NCBI RefSeq assembly: GCF_030019515.1
Contig: NZ_JASEEQ010000002.1
Location: forward strand, 419,317-483,316
Direction: 5' to 3'
Length of the DNA: 64,000 bases
Source of the DNA: Nocardioides sp.
Lineage (GTDB): Bacteria > Actinomycetota > Actinomycetes > Propionibacteriales > Nocardioidaceae
Part shown: piece by piece, positions 46,021 through 54,355 of the stretch
Numbering within the stretch: position 1 is the stretch's first letter
Layout: each line of letters starts with the position of its first letter
Notes under the pieces: generated by a model
What the model was told of the DNA's origin: nothing
Database searches by the model: none
The model's input: only the letters and a program-made list of their open reading frames with translations
Made by a program: the position numbers and the translations under genes

Positions 46021-46113
46021 GAACGGTTGCCTGCTCACCGCGGACCCGGGGTCAGCCGGGTCAGCGGTGCGTGCGCAACCGAACCGTGTCGCGGAACGGT
46101 TGCTGGCTCACCG
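46021..46113. repeat. Imperfect direct repeat with competing hairpins in the ftsY-amtB gap
   Basis: Copies at 46021-46040 and 46094-46113 match at 18 of 20 positions. Each includes CGGTTGC, and GCAACCG at 46075-46081 can pair with either copy. The nearer pairing, 46075-46081 with 46097-46103, could be the ftsY terminator. No gene lies in 45828-46126. Confidence 0.5.
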
Positions 46114-46126
46114 CCGCAGGACAGGC

Positions 46127-47287
46127 TCAGCCCAGCAGCGCGTCGACGAACGCGCCGGCGTCGAAGGGCGCGAGGTCGTCGGCGCCCTCGCCGAGGCCGA
46201 CGAGCTTGACGGGTACGCCGAGCTCGCGCTGCACCTGGACGACGATGCCGCCCTTGGCGGAGCCGTCGAGCTTGGTCAGCACGATGCCGGTCACGTTGAC
46301 GACCTCGCTGAAGACGCGCGCCTGGATCAACCCGTTCTGGCCGGTCGTGGCGTCGAGCACCAGGAGCACCTCGGTGACCGGCGCCTGCTTCTCGATGACC
46401 CGCTTGACCTTGCCGAGCTCGTCCATCAGGCCGGCCTTGTTCTGCAGCCGGCCGGCCGTGTCGACGATCACCGTGTCCGCCTTGGTCTCGACGCCCTCCT
46501 TGACGGCCTCGAAGGCGACGCTGGCGGGGTCGGTGCCCTCGGGGCCGCGCACGACGTCGACCCCGACCCGCTCGCCCCAGGTCGCGAGCTGCTCGACCGC
46601 GGCCGCGCGGAACGTGTCGGCCGCGCCGAGCACCACGCTGCGGTCCTCGGCGACCAGGATCCGCGAGATCTTGCCGACGGTCGTGGTCTTGCCGGAGCCG
46701 TTGACGCCGACCACCAGCACCACGCCCGGCATGCCGTCGAGGCCGCTGACCTGGAGCCGGCGGTCCAGGTCGGGGTCGACCAGCGCGAGCAGCTCCTCGC
46801 GCAGCACGCTGCGGGGGTCCTCCGTGGCGCCCGCGACGCGGAGCCGGGTGCGCAGCCGCTCGACGAGCTCCTGGGTCGGGCCGACGCCCACGTCGGCCGT
46901 GAGCAGGGTGTCCTCGATCGACTCCCAGGTGTCCTCGTCGAGCCGGTCCCGGGACAGCAGCGCGAGCAGGCCACGGCCGAGGCCGCCCTGCGAGCCGGCC
47001 AGCCGCTGGCGCAGCCGCACCAGCCGCGACGCGGTGCCCTCGGGCCTCTCGAGGACCGGCTCCTCGACGGCCGGCGCCGGCGCGACGGCCTCCGCCGAGG
47101 TCTCGGCGGGCGCCTCGGTCGGCGCCTCCGCCTCCTCCGGCGGCGCGAGGACATCGGCGCTGGCTCCCGGGAGCGGCTCGGGCTTGCGCCGCCCGCTCAC
47201 CACCAGCCCGGTGACGACCGCGACCAGTGCGATCGCGACGACGGCGATGGCCAGGATCAGCAGGAGAATGGCGTCCATGGCGCCCAT
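46127..47287 (-). CDS. ftsY: Signal recognition particle receptor FtsY
   Basis: This 386-residue membrane-associated GTPase receives ribosome-SRP complexes. It starts with a hydrophobic helix (8-30), an Ala/Glu/Pro-rich acidic linker (about 35-85), then the NG domain with GVNGSGKTTT (194-203), DTAGRLQ and TKLDGSAKGG. ATG 47287 and the in-frame ATG 47278 are both possible. It is a separate gene from ffh and the two flank the nitrogen-control genes. Confidence 0.95.
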   Translation of the reverse strand: MGAMDAILLLILAIAVVAIALVAVVTGLVVSGRRKPEPLPGASADVLAPPEEAEAPTEAPAETSAEAVAPAPAVEEPVLERPEGTASRLVRLRQRLAGSQGGLGRGLLALLSRDRLDEDTWESIEDTLLTADVGVGPTQELVERLRTRLRVAGATEDPRSVLREELLALVDPDLDRRLQVSGLDGMPGVVLVVGVNGSGKTTTVGKISRILVAEDRSVVLGAADTFRAAAVEQLATWGERVGVDVVRGPEGTDPASVAFEAVKEGVETKADTVIVDTAGRLQNKAGLMDELGKVKRVIEKQAPVTEVLLVLDATTGQNGLIQARVFSEVVNVTGIVLTKLDGSAKGGIVVQVQRELGVPVKLVGLGEGADDLAPFDAGAFVDALLG

Positions 47288-47317
47288 CCAATCAGAGGGC
47301 GGAGCAGCGGGCGTCGG

Positions 47318-47572
47318 TCAGGACCTGCGGTGCCGCCGCGCGTCCGCGGTGGCCGCGGCCTCGTCCTCGAACGAGTCGTGGAACCGGGACCGCTCGTCGG
47401 GGTCGCGCTCCTCGGGCACGAGGATCGGCGCCGCCTCGGCCGCGCGAGCCATCGCCTCGCCGAGCCACGGTGCGGCGGGCACCTCCTCGCCCCGGTGCGG
47501 GTAGGCGACGTAGACCACGACCAGACCGGCGAGCACGAGGATCAGGAACATCACGACGACGACGGGCAACAC
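47318..47572 (-). CDS. Small membrane protein with acidic tail, function unknown
   Basis: This 84-residue protein has one N-terminal transmembrane helix (PVVVVMFLILVLAGLVVVYVAYP) and a charged cytosolic tail rich in Glu, Arg and Asp. GTG 47572 is chosen because GGAGGT (47581-47586) is 8 nt upstream; this rejects longer starts. It lies just upstream of ftsY on the same strand. A link to targeting is possible but unsupported. Confidence 0.65.
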   Translation of the reverse strand: MLPVVVVMFLILVLAGLVVVYVAYPHRGEEVPAAPWLGEAMARAAEAAPILVPEERDPDERSRFHDSFEDEAAATADARRHRRS

Positions 47573-47591
47573 CGCGGCACACCTCCGAGAG

Positions 47592-47652
47592 CTGACACAA
47601 GACCTGACACACGAGACCGAGACACGAGACGCACGAAACCGAGGACACGAGG
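47592..47652. repeat. Degenerate GACACGAGAC-type tandem repeat in a 5' leader
   Basis: About five units of 9-14 nt follow one another (47592, 47604, 47618, 47631, 47640). They lie right upstream of the ribosome-binding site of the small membrane protein gene. On the transcript they read as GTCTCGTGTC-like, C/U- and G-rich. Confidence 0.55.
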
Positions 47653-47700
47653 GCCGTACCCCGGCTCCCACCGTCCCACACGCCCGAGCGCGGGCCCGCG

Positions 47701-48159
47701 TCAGGTGCGCAGGAGCGGCTCGACCGCGACCCGGATCAGGTCGGGGATCGGCGTGACGGGGCGCGCCGGGTCGGTGTTGTCGACGTACACGTGCACGAAC
47801 CTGCCCTCGGCCGCGGCCTGGTCCCCCGGCCCCTGGAACAGCCCGACCCGGTAGACCACCGAGGAGGTCCCGACCCGATCGACCACCACCCCGAGGTCGA
47901 CGGGCTCCGGGTAGCCCACCTCGGCGAAGTAGCGGCAGGACACCTCGGCGACGACGCCGACCGCCGGCAGCGTGCGGATGTCGACCCCGGTCGCGATCGC
48001 CAGGTGGTTGTTGACGACGGTGTCGATCAGCTCGAAGTAGCGCGCGTTGTTCATGTGTCCGTAGACGTCGACGTCGGCCCAGCGCGTGGTGGCCTGCTCC
48101 CAGTGGACGTACGCCGACCGGGTCGGCCGGGCCGGGCGGGTCGGCCGGTCCTCGGGCAC
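47701..48159 (-). CDS. 4-hydroxybenzoyl-CoA thioesterase-type (hotdog) acyl-CoA thioesterase
   Basis: This 152-residue protein has the 4HBT hotdog signature DVYGHMNNARYFELID, with the catalytic Asp and the GHMNN loop, and a later PVDLGVVVDRVGTSSVVY. It hydrolyses an acyl-CoA thioester, specificity unknown. GTG 48157-48159 overlaps the smc stop TAG by one base, so it is co-translated with smc. The open frame upstream is inside smc. Confidence 0.88.
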   Translation of the reverse strand: MPEDRPTRPARPTRSAYVHWEQATTRWADVDVYGHMNNARYFELIDTVVNNHLAIATGVDIRTLPAVGVVAEVSCRYFAEVGYPEPVDLGVVVDRVGTSSVVYRVGLFQGPGDQAAAEGRFVHVYVDNTDPARPVTPIPDLIRVAVEPLLRT

Positions 48160-51100
48160 TAGGCGGACTCCGCGTCGCGCAGCCGCTGGCTGATCACCGC
48201 GGACACGCCGTCGCCGCGCATGGTGACGCCGTACAGCGCGTCCCCGACCTCCATGGTGCGCTTCTGGTGCGTGATGACGAGCAGCTGGGAGGCCTCCCGC
48301 AGCTCCTCGTAGATCTCGAGCAGCCGGCCCAGGTTGGTGTCGTCGAGGGCGGCCTCGACCTCGTCGAGGATGTAGAACGGGGAGGGCCGGGCCTTGAACA
48401 GCGCGACCAGGAACGCCACCGCCACCAGCGACCGCTCGCCGCCGGAGAGCAGCGAGAGCCGCTTGACCTTCTTGCCCGGTGGCCGGGCCTCCACCTCGAC
48501 CCCGGTGGCGAGCATGTCGCCGGGGTCGGTGAGCACCAGCCGGCCCTCGCCGCCCGGGAACAGCCGGGCGAAGGTCGCGTCGAACGCCTTGCTCACGTCG
48601 GCGTACGCCTCGGTGAAGACCTGCTCGACCCGCTGGTCGACCTCGCGGACGATGTCCAGCAGGTCCTTGCGGGTCTTCTTGAGGTCCTCGAGCTGCTCGG
48701 TGAGGAACCGGTGCCGCTCCTCCATCGCGGAGTACTCCTCGAGCGCGAGCGGGTTGACTTTGCCGAGCATCGCGAGCGCCCGCTCGGCGGCCCGGAGCCG
48801 CTTCTGCTGCTCCTCCCGCACGAACGGGACCGGCTCGGGCGGCTCCTGGCCCTCCTCGACCTCGCCCGCGAAGGGAACCAGCTGGTCCGGGCCGTAGTCG
48901 GCGACCAGGGCGTCGGCGTCCAGGCCGAGCTCCTCCAGCGCGCGCTCCTCGAGCTGCTCGATGCGCATCCGCTGCTGGGTGCGGGCCATCTCGTCGCGGT
49001 GCACGGAGTTGACCAGCTCGTCGTGCTCCTGGTCGAGGCGGCGCAGCGTCGAGCGGACCGCGAGCAGCTCCTGCTCCCGACCGCTGCGCGCCTGCTCGAC
49101 GGCGCTGCGGGCCTCGGCCGCGCGGTGCACCGAGACCTCGAGGCGGGCCAGCACGTAGGCCACGGCGTGCCCGACCGCCTCCGCCGCCCGGCCCTCGCGG
49201 ATCAGCCGCTCGCGGCGCTCGGCGGCCCGGGCGCGGGCCTCGCGCTCGGCCTGGGCCGAGCGCACCATCGCGTCGGCACGGCCGTGCAGGGCACGGGAGC
49301 GCTCCTCGGAGGTGCGCAGGGCGAGCCGGGTGTCCATCTCCCCCTGGCGCGCGGTGCGCGCCTGCTCGACCAGCCGCTCGCGCGTCGACGTGTCCGGCTC
49401 CTCGTCGGGGGCCTCCTCCGCGGTGGTGAGCCGGGTCTCCAGGTCCGCGAGGCCGGTGACGGCCTGGGCGCGCGCCTCCTCGGCCCTCTCGATGGCCTGG
49501 GCCAGGCGGTCGGCCTCGCCGCGGGCGGAGCGCGCCTGCGAGCCGTACTGGCCGAGCTCCTCGGCGACCGCGGCGAGGGTGGCGTCGGACTCGTGCAGCT
49601 TGGCCAGTGCGACGTCGACGCGCTTCTGCGCCTCCAGCCGCTCGCTCTCGAGCCGGGACATGTCGAAGCCGAGCCGCTCGGAGGCCGCGATCGCCTCGGC
49701 GAGCTGGGCGGTGGCCTCGTCGACGGCGGCCTGCACCTCGATCAGGCTCGGCTGGCTCGAGGAGCCACCGGACGCGAAGTGCGCGCCGAGCACGTCGCCC
49801 TCGCGGGTGACCGCGGTGACGTCGGGCAGGTCGGCGACCAGCCGGCGCGCGGCGGCCAGGTCGTCGACGACCGCGACCTTGGACAGCAGCCGGGTCAGCG
49901 CGGGACGCAGGGCGTCGGGACACTCGACGACGTCGACGGCGTACGACGCCTCCGCGGGCAGGCTCGGCCAGTCGCGGTCGGCTCCGTCGACCGGGGCAGG
50001 AGCGCCGCCCAGCAGCAGCCCGGCCCGACCGAGGTCCTCGTCCTTGAGGTGGCCGATCGCCCGGACCGCGGCGTCCGCGTCGGCGACCGCGACCGCGTCG
50101 GCCGCCGAGCCCAGCGCCTGCGCGACCGCGGTCTCGAACCCGTTGCGCACCGTCAGCAGCGCGGCGACCGAGCCGAGCAGCCCGGAGACCGACTCGGTGG
50201 CGGCGAGGAGTGCCCCGGCGCCGTCCTTGCGGTTGAGGCCCATCTCGAGGGCGTCCTTGCGCGCGGCGAGGGCGGTGCGGTCCCGGTCGGCCTGCAGCGC
50301 CTGGTCGCGGTCCTTGGCGAGCCGCTCCTCGACGTCGTCGAGCGCGGCGACGGCGGCCTCGTGCTCGGCGTCGAGGCCCTCCTCGCCGGCGTCCAGGCCG
50401 GCGACCTTGGTCTCCAGCGAGGTGAAGTCGCGCTGGGCGCGCTCGGCGCGGGCGACCGCCTCCTCGCGGGCCAGGCGCAGCCGGCCGACCTCGTCGTCGG
50501 CGGCCGCGGCCCGGGACTTCAGCGCGTTGACCTGACCGTGCAGCCGGGCCAGCCCCTCGCGGCGGTCGGCGGCGGCGCGCTGGAGGCCGGCGATGCGGCG
50601 CTCCTCCTCCGCGGCGGCGTCCTCGGCGGCGCGGCGGGCCGTGACCGCCTGCTCGAGCGCGCCCCGGCGCTCCTCGACCTCGGCCGCGATCCGCCGCTCC
50701 TGCTCGCGCACCTGCTCGGCCTCGGCCTCGAGCTGGTCGGGGTCGCGACCGGACCGGGCCTCCTCCACGTCGGCCGTGCCGGCGGCGTTGCGGACCCGCT
50801 CGGCCGCGAGCGACTGGGTGCCGCGCAGCCGCTCGCGCAGCCCGGACAGCGCGAACCAGGTCTCCTGGGCGCGCGAGAGCGCGGGCAGGTCCTCCCGCAG
50901 GGCCGCCTCGAGCGCGGCCTCGGCCTCGCGGGTCTGCGCGATCTGGGCCTCCACCTGCTCGCGACGCTCGACCAGGATCGACTCGTCGGCGAGCTCCTGC
51001 TGGAACGAGGTGCGCGCGGTGACGAGCTCGTCGGCCACCAGGCGAGCGCGGGCGTCGCGCACGTCGGCCTGGACGCCGGCGGCCCGGCGGGCCACCTCCG

Positions 51101-51725
51101 CCTGCCGGCCCAGCGGCTTGAGCTGGCGCCGGATCTCGGAGAGCAGGTCGCCGAGCCGGGTCAGGTTGCCCTCGGTGGAGTCGAGCTTGCGGAGCGCCTT
51201 CTCCTTGCGCTTGCGGTGCTTGAGGACGCCGGCGGCCTCCTCGATGAAGCCGCGGCGGTCCTCCGGGGTGGCGTGCAGGATCGAGTCCAGCTGGCCCTGT
51301 CCCACGATCACGTGCATCTCGCGGCCGATGCCGCTGTCGGAGAGCAGCTCCTGGACGTCCAGCAGCCGGCAGGAGCTGCCGTTGATGGCGTACTCGGACC
51401 CGCCGCTGCGGAACATGGTGCGGCTGATCGTGACCTCGGCGTACTCGATGGGCAACGCGCCGTCGGAGTTGTCGATGGTCAGCAGCACCTCGGCGCGGCC
51501 CAGCGGCGGGCGGCCGGAGGTGCCGGCGAAGATGACGTCCTCCATCTTGCCGCCGCGCAGCGACTTGGCGCCCTGCTCGCCCATCACCCAGGCCAGCGCG
51601 TCGACCACGTTGGACTTGCCCGAGCCGTTCGGGCCCACGATGCAGGTGATGCCCGGCTCGAGCTGGAGCGTGGTCGAGGAGGCGAAGGACTTGAACCCCT
51701 TGAGGGTCAGGCTCTTCAGGTACAA
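48159..51725 (-). CDS. smc: Chromosome segregation ATPase SMC
   Basis: This 1188-residue protein is a full-length SMC: Walker A GPNGSGKSN (31-39), two long coiled coils, a Gly-rich hinge near the middle (SGLLGSVAALLTV region), the ABC signature LSGGERSL (1093-1100) and Walker B FYILDEVEAALDD (DEVE at 1121-1124). It condenses chromosomes with ScpA/ScpB, which are not in this window. The start is TTG 51723-51725, with GGGAG about 8 nt upstream. The 136-bp gap at 51726-51861 holds its promoter and no gene. Confidence 0.97.
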   Translation of the reverse strand: MYLKSLTLKGFKSFASSTTLQLEPGITCIVGPNGSGKSNVVDALAWVMGEQGAKSLRGGKMEDVIFAGTSGRPPLGRAEVLLTIDNSDGALPIEYAEVTISRTMFRSGGSEYAINGSSCRLLDVQELLSDSGIGREMHVIVGQGQLDSILHATPEDRRGFIEEAAGVLKHRKRKEKALRKLDSTEGNLTRLGDLLSEIRRQLKPLGRQAEVARRAAGVQADVRDARARLVADELVTARTSFQQELADESILVERREQVEAQIAQTREAEAALEAALREDLPALSRAQETWFALSGLRERLRGTQSLAAERVRNAAGTADVEEARSGRDPDQLEAEAEQVREQERRIAAEVEERRGALEQAVTARRAAEDAAAEEERRIAGLQRAAADRREGLARLHGQVNALKSRAAAADDEVGRLRLAREEAVARAERAQRDFTSLETKVAGLDAGEEGLDAEHEAAVAALDDVEERLAKDRDQALQADRDRTALAARKDALEMGLNRKDGAGALLAATESVSGLLGSVAALLTVRNGFETAVAQALGSAADAVAVADADAAVRAIGHLKDEDLGRAGLLLGGAPAPVDGADRDWPSLPAEASYAVDVVECPDALRPALTRLLSKVAVVDDLAAARRLVADLPDVTAVTREGDVLGAHFASGGSSSQPSLIEVQAAVDEATAQLAEAIAASERLGFDMSRLESERLEAQKRVDVALAKLHESDATLAAVAEELGQYGSQARSARGEADRLAQAIERAEEARAQAVTGLADLETRLTTAEEAPDEEPDTSTRERLVEQARTARQGEMDTRLALRTSEERSRALHGRADAMVRSAQAEREARARAAERRERLIREGRAAEAVGHAVAYVLARLEVSVHRAAEARSAVEQARSGREQELLAVRSTLRRLDQEHDELVNSVHRDEMARTQQRMRIEQLEERALEELGLDADALVADYGPDQLVPFAGEVEEGQEPPEPVPFVREEQQKRLRAAERALAMLGKVNPLALEEYSAMEERHRFLTEQLEDLKKTRKDLLDIVREVDQRVEQVFTEAYADVSKAFDATFARLFPGGEGRLVLTDPGDMLATGVEVEARPPGKKVKRLSLLSGGERSLVAVAFLVALFKARPSPFYILDEVEAALDDTNLGRLLEIYEELREASQLLVITHQKRTMEVGDALYGVTMRGDGVSAVISQRLRDAESA

Positions 51726-51861
51726 CGTCTGGCTCCCAGCTCGTCGGTCGTCGGTCTCGTCTCGCTGAGGACGTCAGGCAACATCAAGGCAGCGGGCCAA
51801 GGGGGAAGCTCAGCGCGCCTCACGATACCGGGCGGCACCCTCGGCGTGTGGCATCCCCGGT

Positions 51862-52965
51862 TCAGGCGTGGGCGAGCGCGTCGCGCAGCGCCGCCAGCAC
51901 GAGCAGTACGGCGTCGGGCCGGGCGTTGTGCCCCATCAGCCCGATCCGCCACACGCTGCCCGCGTAGGCACCGGCGCCCGCGCCGATCTCGACGTCGTGC
52001 GTCTCGAGCAGGTAGCGGCGCACCGCGGCCGAGTCGACGCCGTCGGGCACCTTGACCGTGGTGAGCTCGGGGAGTCGGTGGCCCTCCGCGGCGAACAGCT
52101 CCAGCCCGAGCTCCTCGAGCCCCTCCTGGAGCTGGCGGCCGGCGGCCTCGTGCCGGGCCCAGACGGCCTCCAGGCCCTCGTCGAGGATCCGGGCCAGGCC
52201 GGCGTGCAGGCTCGCGACCATCGCGACCGGCGCCGTGTGGTGGTAGGTCCGGCCGCCGGACCCGCTGGCCTCCCCGACGTACCCCCCGAGCAGGCCGAGG
52301 TCGAGGTACCAGGACCGGGGCCGCTCCACCCGGCGGTCGAAGGCCCGGTCGTTGATCGTGAACGGCGCGAGCCCGGGGGCCACGCCCAGGCACTTCTGGG
52401 TGCCGGCGTAGCCGATGTCCACGCCCCAGTCGTCGGCGCGCAGCTCGATGCCGCCGATGCTGGTCACGGCGTCGACGAGCAGCAGCGCGTCGCCCTTCGC
52501 CGCCCCCAGGGCGGCGATGTCGGACCGGACGCCGGTCGAGGTCTCGGCGTGCACGGCCGCGATGATCGCCGGGGCCGCGTGGGCCCCGAGGACCCGCTCG
52601 ACGTCGACGGGCTGTCCCCATTCGTGCTCGACCGCCACCACCTCGGCGCCGCAGCGGGCGGCGACGTCACACATCCGCTGGCCGAAGAGCCCGTTGACGG
52701 CGACCACCACGACATCGCCTGGGTGCACGGTGTTGACGAACGCCGCCTCCATGCCGGCCGAGCCGGTCGCCGAGATCGGCAGGGTGCGGGCGTTCTCCGT
52801 GCCCCACACCCGGCGCAGCATCTCGCAGGTCCCGTCCATGATGGCGAGGAAGGCCGGGTCGAGGTGGCCGAGCAGGGGCGCGGCGAGGGCGAGCGTCGCC
52901 TCCGGGTACGCGTTCGAGGGTCCGGGGCCGAAGAGGTGACGCTCGTGGATACGCGCGGAAGTCAT
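51862..52965 (-). CDS. Class V aminotransferase, alanine/serine-glyoxylate type
   Basis: This 367-residue PLP enzyme matches alanine:glyoxylate or serine:glyoxylate aminotransferases: FGPGPSNAYP at the start, ATGSAGMEA, VDAVTSIGG with Asp165, and PLP Lys191 in GTQKCLG. It would turn glyoxylate into glycine. The neighbouring FAD oxidase fits glycolate to glyoxylate, so the pair may form a short route. ATG 52965 is 7 nt from TAGCCT, which overlaps the oxidase stop. Confidence 0.88.
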   Translation of the reverse strand: MTSARIHERHLFGPGPSNAYPEATLALAAPLLGHLDPAFLAIMDGTCEMLRRVWGTENARTLPISATGSAGMEAAFVNTVHPGDVVVVAVNGLFGQRMCDVAARCGAEVVAVEHEWGQPVDVERVLGAHAAPAIIAAVHAETSTGVRSDIAALGAAKGDALLLVDAVTSIGGIELRADDWGVDIGYAGTQKCLGVAPGLAPFTINDRAFDRRVERPRSWYLDLGLLGGYVGEASGSGGRTYHHTAPVAMVASLHAGLARILDEGLEAVWARHEAAGRQLQEGLEELGLELFAAEGHRLPELTTVKVPDGVDSAAVRRYLLETHDVEIGAGAGAYAGSVWRIGLMGHNARPDAVLLVLAALRDALAHA

Positions 52966-52972
52966 GCGCCCG

Positions 52973-52978
52973 AGGCTA
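52973..52978 (-). promoter_or_regulatory. -10-like TAGCCT, leaderless start of the class V aminotransferase
   Basis: TAGCCT on the minus strand is 7 nt before ATG 52965 and includes the end of the upstream oxidase gene. Confidence 0.45.
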
Positions 52979-54337
52979 GATGATGGCCCCGGGGTTCAGG
53001 ATCCCCAGCGGGTCGAGGGCGTCCTTGACCCGGCGGGTCAGCGCCATCACGTCCGGGCCGAGCTGGTCGGGCAGCGCGCCCTTCTTCGCGCGCCCCACGC
53101 CGTGCTCGCCGGTGATCGTGCCGCCGAGCCCGATCGCGGCCCGCATGATGTCGTCGAAGGCGGCCCGGGCCCGCCGCTCGGAGTCCGGGTCTGCGGGGTC
53201 GTAGACGATGATCGGGTGGGTGTTGCCGTCGCCGGCGTGCGCGACGACCGGGATCTCGACGCGGTGCTCGGCCGCGACGGCGGCGATGGCCGCGAGCAGG
53301 GCCGGAAGCTGGGGCACCGGCGCGCCGACGTCCTCCAGCAGCAGCGCCCCCCGGGCCTCGATGGCCGGGAACGCCGCCCGGCGGGCCGCCACGAACAGCT
53401 CGCCCTCCTCCGGGTCGTCGGTGACGAACACCGCGGTGGCGCCCGCGCCCTCGCAGGCCGTGCGCATCGCCTCGACCTCGACGGCACGGGCGGTGGCCGG
53501 GGCGTCGGACTGGGCCACCAGCAGCGCCCCGGCGTCGCGGTCCAGGCCCATCGGCCGGTAGTCCTCGACCGCGTTGATCGAGGCCCGGTCCATCAGCTCC
53601 ATCATCGAGGGCCGCAGTCGCCGCCCGACCGACAGCACGGCTCGGGCCGCGGCGTCGACGTCGGCGAAGGTCGCGACCAGCGTCGAGCGCGCCTCCTGCG
53701 CCGGCACCAGCCGCAGCACCGCGCGGGTCACGACGCCGAGGGTGCCCTCGCTGCCGACGAACAGCTTCAGCAGGCTCAGGCCCGCGACGTCCTTGATCCG
53801 GCGGCCGCCGAGCGTGACCAGCGTCCCGTCGGCGAGCACCACGTCCAGGCCGAGCACGTAGTCCGTGGTGACGCCGTACTTCACGCAGCACAGGCCGCCG
53901 GCGTTGGTGGCGACGTTGCCGCCGATCGAGCAGATCTCGTACGACGAGGGGTCCGGCGGGTACCACAGCCCGTGCTCGGCCGCGGCCGCCTTGACCTCGG
54001 CGTTGAGGGCGCCCGGCTCGACGACGGCGACCCGGCAGTCGACGTCGATCTCCACCGCGCGCATCCGCTCCAGGCTGAGCACCAGGCCGCCGTCGACGGC
54101 CGTGGAGCCGCCGGAGAGGCCGCTGCCGGCACCGCGCGGCACGAGCGGCACCCGGTGCTCGGCGGCCCAGCGCACCGCGGTCTGCACCTGGCCGGCGTCC
54201 TCGGCGCGCACCACGGCCAGCGGAGTGCCGGCGGCCTGGTCCCGGGACCAGTCGAAGCGGTACTTCTCCACGGCGTCGCCGTCGGTCACGACGACCCCGG
54301 CCGGGAGTGCCTCGATCAGGTCGGTCAGCGCGTGCAT
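52976..54337 (-). CDS. FAD-linked oxidase, glycolate oxidase GlcD-like
   Basis: This 453-residue protein has the PCMH-type FAD domain (PRGAGSGLSGGS, CSIGGNVATNAGG) and the FAD-oxidase C-terminal domain with VVAHAGDGNTHP and ITGEHGVGRAKKG. It oxidises a 2-hydroxy acid such as glycolate or D-lactate. No GlcE/GlcF-like partners are nearby, so it may act alone, as D-lactate dehydrogenase-like members do. ATG 54337 is favoured; TTG 54349 in frame is an alternative. Confidence 0.88.
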   Translation of the reverse strand: MHALTDLIEALPAGVVVTDGDAVEKYRFDWSRDQAAGTPLAVVRAEDAGQVQTAVRWAAEHRVPLVPRGAGSGLSGGSTAVDGGLVLSLERMRAVEIDVDCRVAVVEPGALNAEVKAAAAEHGLWYPPDPSSYEICSIGGNVATNAGGLCCVKYGVTTDYVLGLDVVLADGTLVTLGGRRIKDVAGLSLLKLFVGSEGTLGVVTRAVLRLVPAQEARSTLVATFADVDAAARAVLSVGRRLRPSMMELMDRASINAVEDYRPMGLDRDAGALLVAQSDAPATARAVEVEAMRTACEGAGATAVFVTDDPEEGELFVAARRAAFPAIEARGALLLEDVGAPVPQLPALLAAIAAVAAEHRVEIPVVAHAGDGNTHPIIVYDPADPDSERRARAAFDDIMRAAIGLGGTITGEHGVGRAKKGALPDQLGPDVMALTRRVKDALDPLGILNPGAII

Positions 54338-54355
54338 GGGGCCATGCAACCACCC

